A DNA stretch of 64,000 bases from an uncultured Dehalococcoidia bacterium (GCA_951812505.1 CATOSI010000001.1:372001-436000), one strand, 5' to 3'. Counted from the first letter of the stretch, positions 27,163 through 36,270 are shown. Numbers and translations: made by a program. Notes: generated from the letters alone by a model not told the origin.

Positions 27163-27318
27163 TCAGTCAGCAGTCGCACATTGGCTTCCGGCCTTCGCAG
27201 GGCTGTATGCGTCGCTCAGGTCATCAATGCCTGTGACGGAATGGCCCTGGTTTAGAAGTAATTCGGAAACTCTAGCGCCAATGAATCCAGCGCAACCGGT
27301 TACAAGGTAGCTAGACAT
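27163..27318 (-). pseudogene. Truncated NAD-dependent sugar-nucleotide epimerase fragment
   Basis: A 51-codon open frame starts MSSYLVTGCAGFIGARVSEL, the NAD-binding N-terminus of extended SDR epimerases (VTGCAGFIG is the GxxGxxG loop), then GIDDLSDAYSP. After that the family similarity stops and a TGA follows. The remaining 260 or so residues of a normal epimerase are absent. It is a broken gene at the right edge of the glycan island, 219 bases from the UDP-glucose dehydrogenase start. It probably once encoded UDP-glucuronate 4-epimerase or a similar enzyme. Confidence 0.85.
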
Positions 27319-27336
27319 ACCATTCAATCTGCAGAA

Positions 27337-28257
27337 TTAGAATTGGAGCGGGACCGGGGGAAGCGGTCTTTCCACCTGAAGCAGCCTCAGGAATGCCTGC
27401 TGCACGGTGCTGATGTGCCCATCGTCGCGGTAGAAGACGATCAGCGGACGCTCGCACTTCCACCCTCGCACACGCAGGACGCTCAGAAATCCCGCGACGA
27501 CATCCGGTCCTACGGAGAACTTGGAGAGTAATCCGAGACCCAGCCCGGCCGCAGCCGCCCTCTTCACGGCCTCGTTACTGCCGAGCTCCATGGCAATGTT
27601 CACTTCCATGTTGTGCGCTTTGAAGAAGTCAGAGGCTGCGTTTCGTGTCGCAGAACCGACTTCGCGCATTATGAGGGGCTGACTAGCGATTTCCTGCAGG
27701 CTGACCCATCTACGGTCACGTGAAAGTGCGTGGGTAGGGGAGGCGACGACTACGACTTCGTCTTCGACGTATGGGAACGAACTCAGGCCCTGTATGTCAA
27801 CGTCCGCACCTGCCATGCCCAAGTCTAGTTCGTGGCTGAGTATCTGCTGCACTACGGTGTCGGTGTTGGAAATTGCCAGTGAGATGTCGATCTTGGGATA
27901 GCGTTCCCGGAACATGCCCATAGCCAAGGGCAGTATGTATTCGCCAGGCGTTGAGGAAGATCCGATAGTCAGCTTGCCGGCCTGCAGACCTTCCAAGTCC
28001 TGTACTGCGAGGCGCATCTCGTCGGCCAGCGAAAATATCCGCTTAGTGTAGCCATACACTACTTCGCCTGAGTCGGTGAGGAAAACTCCTCGTCGAACAC
28101 GATTGACCAAGACAGTATTGAGACTGCGCTCCAGTTCCTTGACCTGTATGGACACCGCTGGCTGGCTGATGTTCAGTTCCCGGGCGGCCTTAGTAAAACT
28201 GCCCAATTGCGCTACATTGTGAAATATGAGTAGTTGGTGGAAGTTCGTATCAGCCAT
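27337..28257 (-). CDS. LysR-family transcriptional regulator
   Basis: A 306-residue regulator. The N-terminal winged helix-turn-helix (about 1-60) reads FHNVAQLGSFTKAARELNIS, then QPAVSIQVKELER. The C-terminal part is a LysR substrate-binding domain with SSTPGEYILPLAMGMFRERYP, typical of the CysB/CbbR-like subgroup. It acts as a ligand-responsive tetramer and probably controls a nearby gene. The acyl-CoA ligase upstream, on the same strand 213 bases away, is a candidate target, but LysR targets are usually divergent and none is here. It lies just outside the glycan island. Confidence 0.93.
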   Translation of the reverse strand: MADTNFHQLLIFHNVAQLGSFTKAARELNISQPAVSIQVKELERSLNTVLVNRVRRGVFLTDSGEVVYGYTKRIFSLADEMRLAVQDLEGLQAGKLTIGSSSTPGEYILPLAMGMFRERYPKIDISLAISNTDTVVQQILSHELDLGMAGADVDIQGLSSFPYVEDEVVVVASPTHALSRDRRWVSLQEIASQPLIMREVGSATRNAASDFFKAHNMEVNIAMELGSNEAVKRAAAAGLGLGLLSKFSVGPDVVAGFLSVLRVRGWKCERPLIVFYRDDGHISTVQQAFLRLLQVERPLPPVPLQF

Positions 28258-28470
28258 GGCATTTCTTTTGACTCAATGGAAGCATGTCACTATGTGCTTA
28301 TACCATCTATCGAAAGTTATCACATTAATTGAAACACTGCATCCGCAGATTTACCTAAGAGGTTGGACTTGCAGATTGGTTAATGGACGTATGCGCGTTG
28401 CACGCCTTGAATTGCAAAGGGTCGAAGCCAGGCAGTCATTAGAGACTGTATCCTAGAGTTGAATTAGAGA

Positions 28471-29961
28471 TCAGAGTGCGAATTGTGCGGCAACGTTCCT
28501 GCGTTGGATCTTGCCTGTTGCAGTTCTTGGAAGAGCGTCAACGAGATAGACTCTGTCGGGTATTTTGAAGTCTGCGAGATGTCCTCCGCAGAAAGACCTG
28601 ATGTCACCCTCAGTGACCGCGTCCGAGAGCACAACCGCGGCTTGTACGGCTTCACCGTATTTTACATCCGGCACACCGAAGCAGACTGCTTCCGCCACGT
28701 ACGGATGTTGCAAGAGTACAGCATCAACCTCCAGAGGCGAGATTTTCTCTCCTCCCCTGTTTATGAGTTCTTTGATCCGTCCTGTGAGAGTGAGAACACT
28801 ATCTGCATCCAGCACGCCTTGGTCTCCAGTACGGAACCAGCCGTTGGTAAATGCTTCAGCATTTGCCGTTGGGTTGTTGTGGTATCCAAGTGTTACGTTT
28901 GGCCCCCTGATAACGACCTCGCCTGTTTGGCCGGCGTTTCGTAGGCCGCCATCGTCGTCCATGATTCCGATATCCACTCCCGTCCCGATTCCGACGGTAC
29001 CGGGCCTCCTATTCCCCGGGGGCAGGAGATTGGAGGCCATCTGGTGAGATGCCTCGGTCATGCCGTAGGCCTCGAGCACCGGAGCGCCGAAACGAGATTC
29101 CAGATCGTTGAAGACGGATGGCGCGAGGGCAGCAGAGCAGGAGCGAATGAAACGGAAACTCTCGTAAGGCGCGTTGTCGTCATCGGCCCTCATGAGCAGT
29201 ATCTGGTGAATTGTGGGCACAGCTGAGTACCAAGTCGCCCTTGTTGAACGCTGTTCATGCCAGAATCGGCTGGCGCTGAACCTGGATGGCACAACGATAC
29301 TTCCACCGGTATTGAGAGTCGAAAGCGCGACCCCAATCAGGCCATGCACGTGGAACAATGGCATAACCACCATTGCGATGTCGTCGGGAGTGAGCGTGTA
29401 AGTGTCCCCGATGTTCCTCAGGGACGCCAGAAGGTTCGCGTGGGTTAGTGGAACGCCTTTCGGTCTGCTGGTTGTTCCCGAAGTGTGGAGGAATAGAGCT
29501 ATATCGTCTGGCGAAGGCCCAGACGTGTCTTTTCTTTCAGTCAGTTCGGAACCGTCGCGTGACAGCCGAACTTTGCTATTGTCGCTCAGAGACACGTCCA
29601 GCGTGGGAATGCCGAGCTGCCTCGCGGCGTCGCGACCCGGATGTTCACCTTCGGGTAGTATGACCAGCCGTGCGTCCGCATCCTCCATGAAGAATGTGAA
29701 CTCGTCTAAGGTGTAGGCTGAATTCAGCGGCGCAGCGATTGCGCCTGTTCGTGCTACGGCCAGGAAGACGACCATGAATTCGAGTCCGTTGGGAAGTACG
29801 ATTGAGACAGCCTGTTGGGGGCCAATAGCGGAGGCGAGCGTTTCGGCGATTCGTTCGACCTCATCCCTGAGAGCGCCGTATGTAATTGTAGGCCCATCGG
29901 GAATGAGGATTGAAGATTTATCGGCGGGCTGGTCGTCGAGAATATTAGCGAGCGAGGTCAA
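28471..29961 (-). CDS. AMP-dependent acyl-CoA synthetase, oxalyl-CoA synthetase-like
   Basis: A 496-residue ANL enzyme that activates a carboxylic acid with ATP and CoA. Motifs: HTSGTTSRPKG (159-169, P-loop), YGMTEASHQM, GWFRTGDQG, GRIKELINRGGEKISP, and PRTATGKIQRR with the catalytic Lys484. Spacing and sequence recall oxalate-CoA ligases of the plant AAE3/yeast Fat2 type; the acid substrate is inferred. The TTG at 29961 is chosen because AGGGGGAAG sits just upstream and a promoter (29996-30024) starts transcription beyond the earlier in-frame TTG at 30048. The CoA-transferase gene lies directly upstream. Confidence 0.82.
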   Translation of the reverse strand: MTSLANILDDQPADKSSILIPDGPTITYGALRDEVERIAETLASAIGPQQAVSIVLPNGLEFMVVFLAVARTGAIAAPLNSAYTLDEFTFFMEDADARLVILPEGEHPGRDAARQLGIPTLDVSLSDNSKVRLSRDGSELTERKDTSGPSPDDIALFLHTSGTTSRPKGVPLTHANLLASLRNIGDTYTLTPDDIAMVVMPLFHVHGLIGVALSTLNTGGSIVVPSRFSASRFWHEQRSTRATWYSAVPTIHQILLMRADDDNAPYESFRFIRSCSAALAPSVFNDLESRFGAPVLEAYGMTEASHQMASNLLPPGNRRPGTVGIGTGVDIGIMDDDGGLRNAGQTGEVVIRGPNVTLGYHNNPTANAEAFTNGWFRTGDQGVLDADSVLTLTGRIKELINRGGEKISPLEVDAVLLQHPYVAEAVCFGVPDVKYGEAVQAAVVLSDAVTEGDIRSFCGGHLADFKIPDRVYLVDALPRTATGKIQRRNVAAQFAL

Positions 29962-29995
29962 GTCTTCCCCCTGTACAAGTGTATGCCGTCTCCAT

Positions 29996-30024
29996 AATTT
30001 CACATTAGTTGAGCTTAATGTCAA
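29996..30024 (-). promoter_or_regulatory. Promoter for the acyl-CoA synthetase
   Basis: On the minus strand, a perfect TTGACA (30024-30019) and GAAATT (30001-29996) are 17 bases apart. The predicted start lies near 29989, ahead of the TTG start codon at 29961. Confidence 0.5.
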
Positions 30025-30056
30025 GTGTCGAGTTGAGGACTGCGACAACGTGACAG

Positions 30057-31511
30057 CTATGAAATGAAGCCGGATGAGAGGGATTTTTTCAGTCCCGACC
30101 TAAAGTCTGGATGGGCGATTGCGATGAGTGCTTCGGCGCGCTCTTTGTGGTTCTTGCCGAGCAGGTCAGCTACGCCGTACTCGGTGACAATCGTATCAGC
30201 CCAGAAGCGAGGCATGGTAACCAATTCCCCGGATTCGAGCTTGGGTACGATACGCGAAACGGCCCCTTCCAAGGCCGTTGAGTAGAGCATAGTGATTGCT
30301 CGACCACCCTTAGAGTACAGCGCTCCGATGTGCGTTTCCGGCTGGCCCCCTATGCCATTGATCATCCTGCCGCCGAGGACGCTTTCGGAAGCTATCTGGC
30401 CTGTCAGGTCAACGGACAGAGCATTGTTCATTCCTATCTGTGCATGATTCTGAGCGATCAACCATGGATCCAGCAAATATTCCGGCGAGTACAGCTCGAA
30501 GATCGGATTGTTATCAATAACCTGCAGGTCTTCATCATTTGCGCCCGACCAGGAGACCGCGACCGCACGGTTCTTGTGGATAGTCTTGCGGGAGCCGTTA
30601 ATGACGCCGGTTTCCACCAGCTTTGCGACGCCCGGCACAGTGAGTTCGGTGTGCAGGCCGAGGTCAATCTTGTCGTCGAACACTCCAAGTCTTGGCATGT
30701 AGGAAGACGGAGTACCCACGCCGACCTGAATCGTAGCGCCGTGCGGTATGAGCCTCTTCACGTTTTCGGCAATTGCGCGGGATTCAGGGGATGGATCGTC
30801 TATGCCAAGCTGAGTCTTCAGCCTGTTTAGGTCAATGGTATCCAAGTATGGAATCGCGGGGACGAGGCGATTGGGGTTCACCAGGGCGACGATCTCCTCG
30901 ATGGCTGCCCTGCGTTCTTTGGTGAGGGCGGCGATAGCCCGATTCAGGCGCTGGCGACCGTCCTTCGGCGGTTCGACTTCGACGAGCTTGGTAATGTCCT
31001 TCAGGGGCATGAAGGTGTCGCCGTGGGTGCGGATGAGTGCAGGGTTGACCTCAACCGCTGTCCTGTCGGCCCGTTGTACGAAACCGCGCTTGTACCATGC
31101 CTGGGGGCCGAAAGTTATCTGTCCATGGTTGTTCGGTGGGGCGACGCTCACGAGCGCGACATCAATCGGCTTCGATGAGTCCGGTCGTTCGTCGGGCGAC
31201 TTGAAGGTCAGGGAAAAGGCCAACGGCACATAAGGCACGATGCCATCGTTCTCGTACGGCCTACCGTATGGACCAATAAAGTTCTCTATCTCGACGTTCC
31301 ATCCTGCGTCCAGAAATGGGCCGACATCGAATTGGGGAACGGCGACGGACAGGGTTGCGCCGCTGACTTCGTGAGCACGCTGGGCCAGGGCACGTATGAG
31401 AGACATCGGCTGCTCGGTGAGCGGCACAACGACGCGGTCTCCATCCTTGACTATAGAGACTGCTTCCTCAGGGCTTGTGAGCCTACTTTTATATTCTTGT
31501 TGCCAGGGCAT
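30057..31511 (-). CDS. Acetyl-CoA hydrolase/transferase-family CoA-transferase
   Basis: A 484-residue class I CoA-transferase-like enzyme. The second half carries IQVGVGTPSSYMP, the LGLHTELTVPG segment holding the probable catalytic glutamate, and GRMINGIGGQPE near the CoA site. These are the landmarks of 4-hydroxybutyrate/acetate CoA-transferases. It would swap CoA between acids or hydrolyse an acyl-CoA. The ATG at 31511 is preceded by GAAGGT; upstream frame is unlike the family. It ends just before the promoter of the acyl-CoA synthetase gene, and its 5' end overlaps the serine hydrolase by 61 bases. Confidence 0.85.
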   Translation of the reverse strand: MPWQQEYKSRLTSPEEAVSIVKDGDRVVVPLTEQPMSLIRALAQRAHEVSGATLSVAVPQFDVGPFLDAGWNVEIENFIGPYGRPYENDGIVPYVPLAFSLTFKSPDERPDSSKPIDVALVSVAPPNNHGQITFGPQAWYKRGFVQRADRTAVEVNPALIRTHGDTFMPLKDITKLVEVEPPKDGRQRLNRAIAALTKERRAAIEEIVALVNPNRLVPAIPYLDTIDLNRLKTQLGIDDPSPESRAIAENVKRLIPHGATIQVGVGTPSSYMPRLGVFDDKIDLGLHTELTVPGVAKLVETGVINGSRKTIHKNRAVAVSWSGANDEDLQVIDNNPIFELYSPEYLLDPWLIAQNHAQIGMNNALSVDLTGQIASESVLGGRMINGIGGQPETHIGALYSKGGRAITMLYSTALEGAVSRIVPKLESGELVTMPRFWADTIVTEYGVADLLGKNHKERAEALIAIAHPDFRSGLKKSLSSGFIS

Positions 31512-32617
31512 TTTACCTTCGGCGCTCCGTCCGCCAAGTTTTCGATAATTTCGCCAATGCGCATTCCGAGAGGGCCGGCGCATTCGGTGGCATTGCCCAT
31601 TATAGCCACATCCAAGCCTGATTTGGGGTAGTGGTGCAGGCGACAGCTTACTCCGGCCTCTTCACCTCCGTGTCCCCAACGGATGATCCGTCCTTCCATG
31701 TCGGAAACTATCTCGACTCCGTAGCCGTACCACCAGCGGCAGCCGATTCGCGGGCTGAATGGCATTTCAACTTTCAGTGCAAGCATATCTTTGAGAAGAT
31801 CCGCGCCGATTATCTTCCCACGCCTCAAGAATCTGGAGAATCGTAACAGGTCGGCGGCGGTGGAGGTTGAGCCGCCGTCGGCGCCGCCTTCTATTGTCAG
31901 GTCATACACGTTGCTCTTCCAGCCGGTCAGTTTTCGGTCGTCGTCAAGAATTGGGATGTAGCCCTCGGCTACGCGATCTGCGGCCGAGTCGGTTGGGAGG
32001 AAGTCGGTATCGGTCATCCCATAAGGACCGAAGATGTTCTGTCGCATATAGTCGGTGTATCTAATTCCAGTGACCTTCTCGATAGCCATGCCTAGCAGGA
32101 CGAAGTTGGCGTTGCAGTAGTCCCAGTCCTCGCCAGGGGAGAAGCGGGGCTTGCGGTTAGCGAACAGGGGAAGGTGGTCGGAGCTTTCTTTGAGCAGGTA
32201 GAGTGGGTGTTTTCGCTTGAGAACGTTCCAGTTCCAACTGCTTGTGGGAGACTCGTCAATCCAGTCCGCAATACCCGATGTCATCGTTAGCAAATGACGG
32301 ACGGTGACCTTGTGTGAAATGCGCGTGTCTTCAAGGCCCAGGAGTTCTACTATTGACCTATCCAGCGATAGGAAGCCGCGCTCAACCAGTTGAAGCACGG
32401 CGGCGGCAGTGTGCATCTTGCCGACGGAGGCGATCCGAAATCTTGTGTCGCGCCGGTTGGGGACTTTCCAGGAGCGGTTGGCGTATCCGCAGCAGCGGAC
32501 GAACACGTCGCCTTGATCGTCGGACACGAGCGCTACTCCGGAGAACGGCTCGTCGCTGCATACGCGGTCGAGCAAGTCTCCGAGTTCTCGCCGTAATTGG
32601 AGCCTGTCTATGGTCAC
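31451..32617 (-). CDS. Serine hydrolase of the class C beta-lactamase family
   Basis: A 388-residue PF00144-type hydrolase starting with GTG. All three active-site elements are present: S64-V-G-K67, Y167-C-N169, and H316-G-G. No signal peptide is seen, so it is unlikely to be a periplasmic beta-lactamase and more likely a cytoplasmic esterase, amidase or D-aminopeptidase. It begins 5 bases after the SDR stop and overlaps the CoA-transferase start, so SDR, hydrolase and CoA-transferase appear co-transcribed. Confidence 0.9.
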   Translation of the reverse strand: MTIDRLQLRRELGDLLDRVCSDEPFSGVALVSDDQGDVFVRCCGYANRSWKVPNRRDTRFRIASVGKMHTAAAVLQLVERGFLSLDRSIVELLGLEDTRISHKVTVRHLLTMTSGIADWIDESPTSSWNWNVLKRKHPLYLLKESSDHLPLFANRKPRFSPGEDWDYCNANFVLLGMAIEKVTGIRYTDYMRQNIFGPYGMTDTDFLPTDSAADRVAEGYIPILDDDRKLTGWKSNVYDLTIEGGADGGSTSTAADLLRFSRFLRRGKIIGADLLKDMLALKVEMPFSPRIGCRWWYGYGVEIVSDMEGRIIRWGHGGEEAGVSCRLHHYPKSGLDVAIMGNATECAGPLGMRIGEIIENLADGAPKVKCPGNKNIKVGSQALRKQSL

Positions 32618-32622
32618 GAGCG

Positions 32623-33372
32623 CTATTGGTAAACGGAAGCGCCGACTCCACCGCCAGCCGCGACCGTCTCGCCCGCAATGGCGGTTGACTTCGGCGAGGC
32701 GAGGAATGCCACGACGTAGGCGATCTCCGTTGCGTCCACTAGCTTGCGGATGTCGTTGGATTGAGGTGCGTTTGCGGCTTCCTCAGTGGTACGCTCGGTG
32801 CGCGTTCCGCCGGGGTGAACGAGGTTGACGTTTATCCCATTTGGTCCGAGCTGCAGCGAGAGTGTCTTGGTCAGGTGGGAGAGGGCGGCGTTTCTGAGAC
32901 CGCTGAAGGTTCCGGCGTTTCTGGCGGCCAGCCCGCCGATGTTTATGATTCTGCCCCAGCCCTGCGCCTGCATATGGGGAGCGACTGCCTTGGCGCAGCG
33001 GAAGTATCCCACGACCTTTGTGTTCACGTCGAAGAGAAGGTCGGAGTCGTCAGATTCGTCGAGTGGGCCCTGTACGAAACCGCCGGGAGCGGCGGCGTTG
33101 TTTACGAGGATGTCCACTCCGCCGAGTTCTTCAACGGCCCTGGCTACCATAGCCTCTACTGAATCTGTGGATGTGGTGTCAGCGACAATGGGGATAATCC
33201 TGCGTCGGGTTTCTGAGGCGAGTTCGGAAGCCGTATGTTCCAGCACGTCCTGCCTGCGAGCGCAGATAACGACGTCCACGCCCTCATTGGCGAGTACGCG
33301 GGCGGTGGCCTTGCCGATGCCGACGCTTCCTCCGGTGACGATAGCTCTTCTTCCGGTGAGTTCGAGGTCCAT
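32623..33372 (-). CDS. Atypical short-chain dehydrogenase/reductase lacking the YxxxK pair
   Basis: A 249-residue SDR with an intact N-terminal NAD(P) loop (GGSVGIGKATA) and the NNAAAP motif. The catalytic region is altered. Where SDRs have YxASKAAL, this protein has FSGLRNAAL, so Tyr and Lys are replaced by Phe and Arg. The usual catalytic Ser position reads IINIGGLAA. The C-terminal GINVNLVHPGG is normal. It may bind a nucleotide or act as a different kind of enzyme. It heads the SDR-hydrolase-CoA-transferase group. Confidence 0.82.
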   Translation of the reverse strand: MDLELTGRRAIVTGGSVGIGKATARVLANEGVDVVICARRQDVLEHTASELASETRRRIIPIVADTTSTDSVEAMVARAVEELGGVDILVNNAAAPGGFVQGPLDESDDSDLLFDVNTKVVGYFRCAKAVAPHMQAQGWGRIINIGGLAARNAGTFSGLRNAALSHLTKTLSLQLGPNGINVNLVHPGGTRTERTTEEAANAPQSNDIRKLVDATEIAYVVAFLASPKSTAIAGETVAAGGGVGASVYQ

Positions 33373-33387
33373 TATGTAACTCCAATT

Positions 33388-33430
33388 GTCTGAATTAGGA
33401 TTTACAGGATGCTGAGATGTTCAGGATGGA
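33388..33430. repeat. Possible dispersed intergenic element
   Basis: The stretch reads GTCTGAATTAGGATTTACAG and ends TTCAGGATGGA, with repeated AGGAT steps. Similar strings are common intergenic repeats in environmental bacterial genomes. Only one copy is seen here, so the call is weak. Confidence 0.35.
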
Positions 33431-33473
33431 TGCACTCCGAGTAATTGACGATATTCAATATGTCTCGAGTCGA

Positions 33474-34862
33474 TCATATCGGTGGCTTTTGCCAGCCACC
33501 GAGTGACTCTTCCAGGAAGGCTGCGACGGCGAGGGAGACGTCTTCCCTCCAGGGGCGGGAGACGATCTGTACTCCGATTGGCAGTCCTTCGGACGACGTT
33601 CCACACCTGACGACTGTGGCAGGCCAGCCCGTCAGGTTATAGGGGTGGGTGTAGATTGCGTACCCCTCCTCTTTGGAATACTCGCCGTGCGGCTGGGCGG
33701 GCTGCGCGGTCGTAGGAGATATGATCACGTCGTATTCGCGCATGAAGTGGAGCATGTCGCTTCGGTACTGGTCGAGGTCTTCGAGAGTCTTTGTAAACTC
33801 TTCGGTCGAAATCTGTTCAGTCTCGTCCAACCACTTGATCAGGCGAGTGGAAATGTCAGTGGCGCCAATCTTTTCAAGAAGCCTGCGGGTCCCGGCTCCT
33901 CCGTCGCCCTCACTGGTCCTGTCATTCAGTTCAGGTACGCGGCTCAATGGCTGGGGGACGTCTTCTTCCATCACGCCGACTATGTCCCTCAATGCAGCGA
34001 CCGCGGCCTTCACGGTGTCCCGGGTATCCTGGGAGGGAGCCTTGAATCCGGGCGAATCAGTGTAGAAGGCGACACGCAGTTTGGCCAGATCCACATCGGC
34101 TGAGTTGCCGATGGGCATATCCACAATTGCGGGGTCTATCCAATCGGGTCCGGAGATCACGGGCAGGATGAGGTCGAGGTCTTCAACGTGGCGGGCCATT
34201 GGGCCATTCTGAGTGTATGAGTCAATCGCGCCCATCGTGTAGTCAATAATGTGCCCGGTGCGCGGGACCCGGCCTGAATTGGGCTTGATTCCGGCAATGC
34301 CCGTGACGTGGGCCGGGGCTCTGATGCTGCCGCCTGTATCGCTGCCGATGTCGAATGGCGAGCCGCACGCGGAAATAATCGCCGCGGCTCCGCCGCTGGA
34401 GCCGCCGGGTGAGCGTTCGAGGTCAAACGGGTTGTTCGTGCGACCATAGACATCGTTGTCGGTCTCGCCGGACCAGGTTATTTCGGGGGTGTTGGTCTTG
34501 CCGAGTAGAATCGCTCCCGCCTTTCGCAGGCGGGCTACAAGGGTGGCGTCGCGCTCGGGAATAAAGTCGCGGCGTCCGGTTGTGCCGCCTGTGGAGACGA
34601 CGCCCTCAGTGTCCAATGAGTCTTTCAGAGTCATGGGAACGCCGTGTAGAGGGCCGATGTCGTCTCCGCGAGACAGCGCGGCATCGGCCTCACGGGCCTC
34701 ATCGAGTGCGCGCTCCGTGCAGAGACAGACGACAGCGTTCAGGCTCGGATTGACCTCGGCTATGCGGTCAAGGTGCGCCTGTACAACCTCAAGCGCGGCA
34801 ACCTGTCCGTCGCGTATGGTTCGCGCTATGGTTTTGGCTGAAGCACTCGTAATCTCTGTCAC
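33474..34862 (-). CDS. Amidase signature-family amidase (copy 1)
   Basis: A 462-residue amidase that hydrolyses C-N bonds through a Ser-cisSer-Lys triad. The Lys lies in MTLKDSLDTEGV, the glycine-serine loop is SPGGSSGGAAA, and the nucleophile Ser is in IGSDTGGSIRAP. It is closely similar along its length to the next gene (34879-36270), which starts 16 bases upstream, so the pair is a tandem duplication. The substrate is unknown; GatA is unlikely because gatB/gatC are not nearby. Confidence 0.92.
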   Translation of the reverse strand: MTEITSASAKTIARTIRDGQVAALEVVQAHLDRIAEVNPSLNAVVCLCTERALDEAREADAALSRGDDIGPLHGVPMTLKDSLDTEGVVSTGGTTGRRDFIPERDATLVARLRKAGAILLGKTNTPEITWSGETDNDVYGRTNNPFDLERSPGGSSGGAAAIISACGSPFDIGSDTGGSIRAPAHVTGIAGIKPNSGRVPRTGHIIDYTMGAIDSYTQNGPMARHVEDLDLILPVISGPDWIDPAIVDMPIGNSADVDLAKLRVAFYTDSPGFKAPSQDTRDTVKAAVAALRDIVGVMEEDVPQPLSRVPELNDRTSEGDGGAGTRRLLEKIGATDISTRLIKWLDETEQISTEEFTKTLEDLDQYRSDMLHFMREYDVIISPTTAQPAQPHGEYSKEEGYAIYTHPYNLTGWPATVVRCGTSSEGLPIGVQIVSRPWREDVSLAVAAFLEESLGGWQKPPI

Positions 34863-34878
34863 GTCAGGCTACTCACCA

Positions 34879-36270
34879 CTACATCGGGGGCCGTTGCCAG
34901 CCGCCGAGGGCGGATTCGAGGAAGGCTGCGACGGCGAGGGAGACGTCTTCTCTCCAGGGACGGGCGATGATCTGCACACCGATTGGCAGGCCCTCGGACG
35001 ACGTTCCGCTTCTGACGACTGTTCCGGGCCATCCGGTGAGATTGTATGGGCCGGTGTAGAAGGCGTGGCGGTTGCGGTCCTCGAATGAGGAGCCGTGCGG
35101 TTGAGCGGGCTGCGCCGTTACAGGGGCGACGATCACGTCGTAGTCGCTGATGAATTGGAGCATGTCGCTACGATATTGGTCCAGGTCTTCGAGCGACTTT
35201 GTGAACTCGGAAGTGGTTATGGGCTCGGCTTCCTCGATGCGCCTGGTCAGTATGACAGAGACGTCGGTGGTACCTGCCTTGTCGAGAAGCCGGCGGGTCC
35301 CGGCGCGGCCGTCCCCTCCGCCTATCCGGGCGGTCATATCGGGCACACGTTCGAGAGGGCTTGGCGCATCTTCCTCGACCGAGGCGGCCACATCGGAAAG
35401 GGCGCGGATCGCAGCGTTCACGGCGTCTCTGGTCTCCTGCGCGGGAACCTTGAAGCCGGGTGGGTCTGTGTAGAAGGCGACGCGAAGGCTGTTGAGGTCC
35501 ACTTCCGATGGATCGCCTAGAGGCATGTCCACGATGGCAGGGTCTATCCAGTCGGGGCCGGAGATTACGCGCAGAATCAGGTCCAGGTCTTCGACGTAAC
35601 GAGCCATAGGGCCGTTCTGGGTGTAGGAGTCGGTCGCTCCCAGGGTGTAGTTGATGATGTGTCCTGTACGGGGAACACGGCCCGAATTGGGCTTGATTCC
35701 GGCAATGCCGCATAGGTGGGCGGGCATTCGGATGCTACCGCCTGTGTCGCTGCCGATGTCGAAGGGCGAGCCGCCGGTTGTGATGATCGCTCCCGCGCCG
35801 CCGCTGGAGCCTCCGGGGCTGCGTTCGAGGTCGAACGGGTTGTTGGTGCGGCCATAGACGCTGTTGTCGGTCTCGCCGGCCATTGTGAGTTCAGGGGTGT
35901 TGGTCTTGCCCATCAGGATCGCTCCCGCGGCCCTGAGGCGGGCGGTGACGGTAGCATCTCGGTCAGGCACGAAGTCGCGGCGGCCGGTAGTTCCGCCGGT
36001 GGTTACGACGCCCTCGGTGTCGAGCGAGTCCTTGAGGGTCATCGGAACGCCGTGGAGCGGCCCGGCGGCGTCGCCCCGGGCGAGGGCGGCGTCAGCTTCG
36101 GCAGCCTCTTCGAGAGCGCGGTCGGCGCAGAGGTGGACGACGGCGTTTAGCTTGTCGTTGACCTCGGCGATGCGGTCGAGGTGGGCCTGGACGACCTCGG
36201 CAGCGGATACTTCTTTGTCGCGGATGGACTGCGCTATTGATGTGGCGGAGGAGTAGATCAGGTCGGTCAT
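34879..36270 (-). CDS. Amidase signature-family amidase (copy 2)
   Basis: A 463-residue amidase, the tandem paralog of the gene at 33474-34862. The triad is again complete (MTLKDSLDTEGV, SPGGSSGGAGA, IGSDTGGSIRMP). Differences from copy 1 concentrate in the stretch after VEDLDLIL, in the region that shapes the substrate pocket of this family, and near the C-terminus. Transcription is leftward, with copy 1 only 16 bases downstream. Intergenic TTTTCAGT/GGTTATCGG-type sequence lies upstream. Confidence 0.92.
   Translation of the reverse strand: MTDLIYSSATSIAQSIRDKEVSAAEVVQAHLDRIAEVNDKLNAVVHLCADRALEEAAEADAALARGDAAGPLHGVPMTLKDSLDTEGVVTTGGTTGRRDFVPDRDATVTARLRAAGAILMGKTNTPELTMAGETDNSVYGRTNNPFDLERSPGGSSGGAGAIITTGGSPFDIGSDTGGSIRMPAHLCGIAGIKPNSGRVPRTGHIINYTLGATDSYTQNGPMARYVEDLDLILRVISGPDWIDPAIVDMPLGDPSEVDLNSLRVAFYTDPPGFKVPAQETRDAVNAAIRALSDVAASVEEDAPSPLERVPDMTARIGGGDGRAGTRRLLDKAGTTDVSVILTRRIEEAEPITTSEFTKSLEDLDQYRSDMLQFISDYDVIVAPVTAQPAQPHGSSFEDRNRHAFYTGPYNLTGWPGTVVRSGTSSEGLPIGVQIIARPWREDVSLAVAAFLESALGGWQRPPM

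Noticed and set aside
31451..32617. Beta-lactamase resistance gene
   Set aside because: The fold motifs are present but there is no signal peptide and the context is catabolic; a cytoplasmic esterase or peptidase is more likely.
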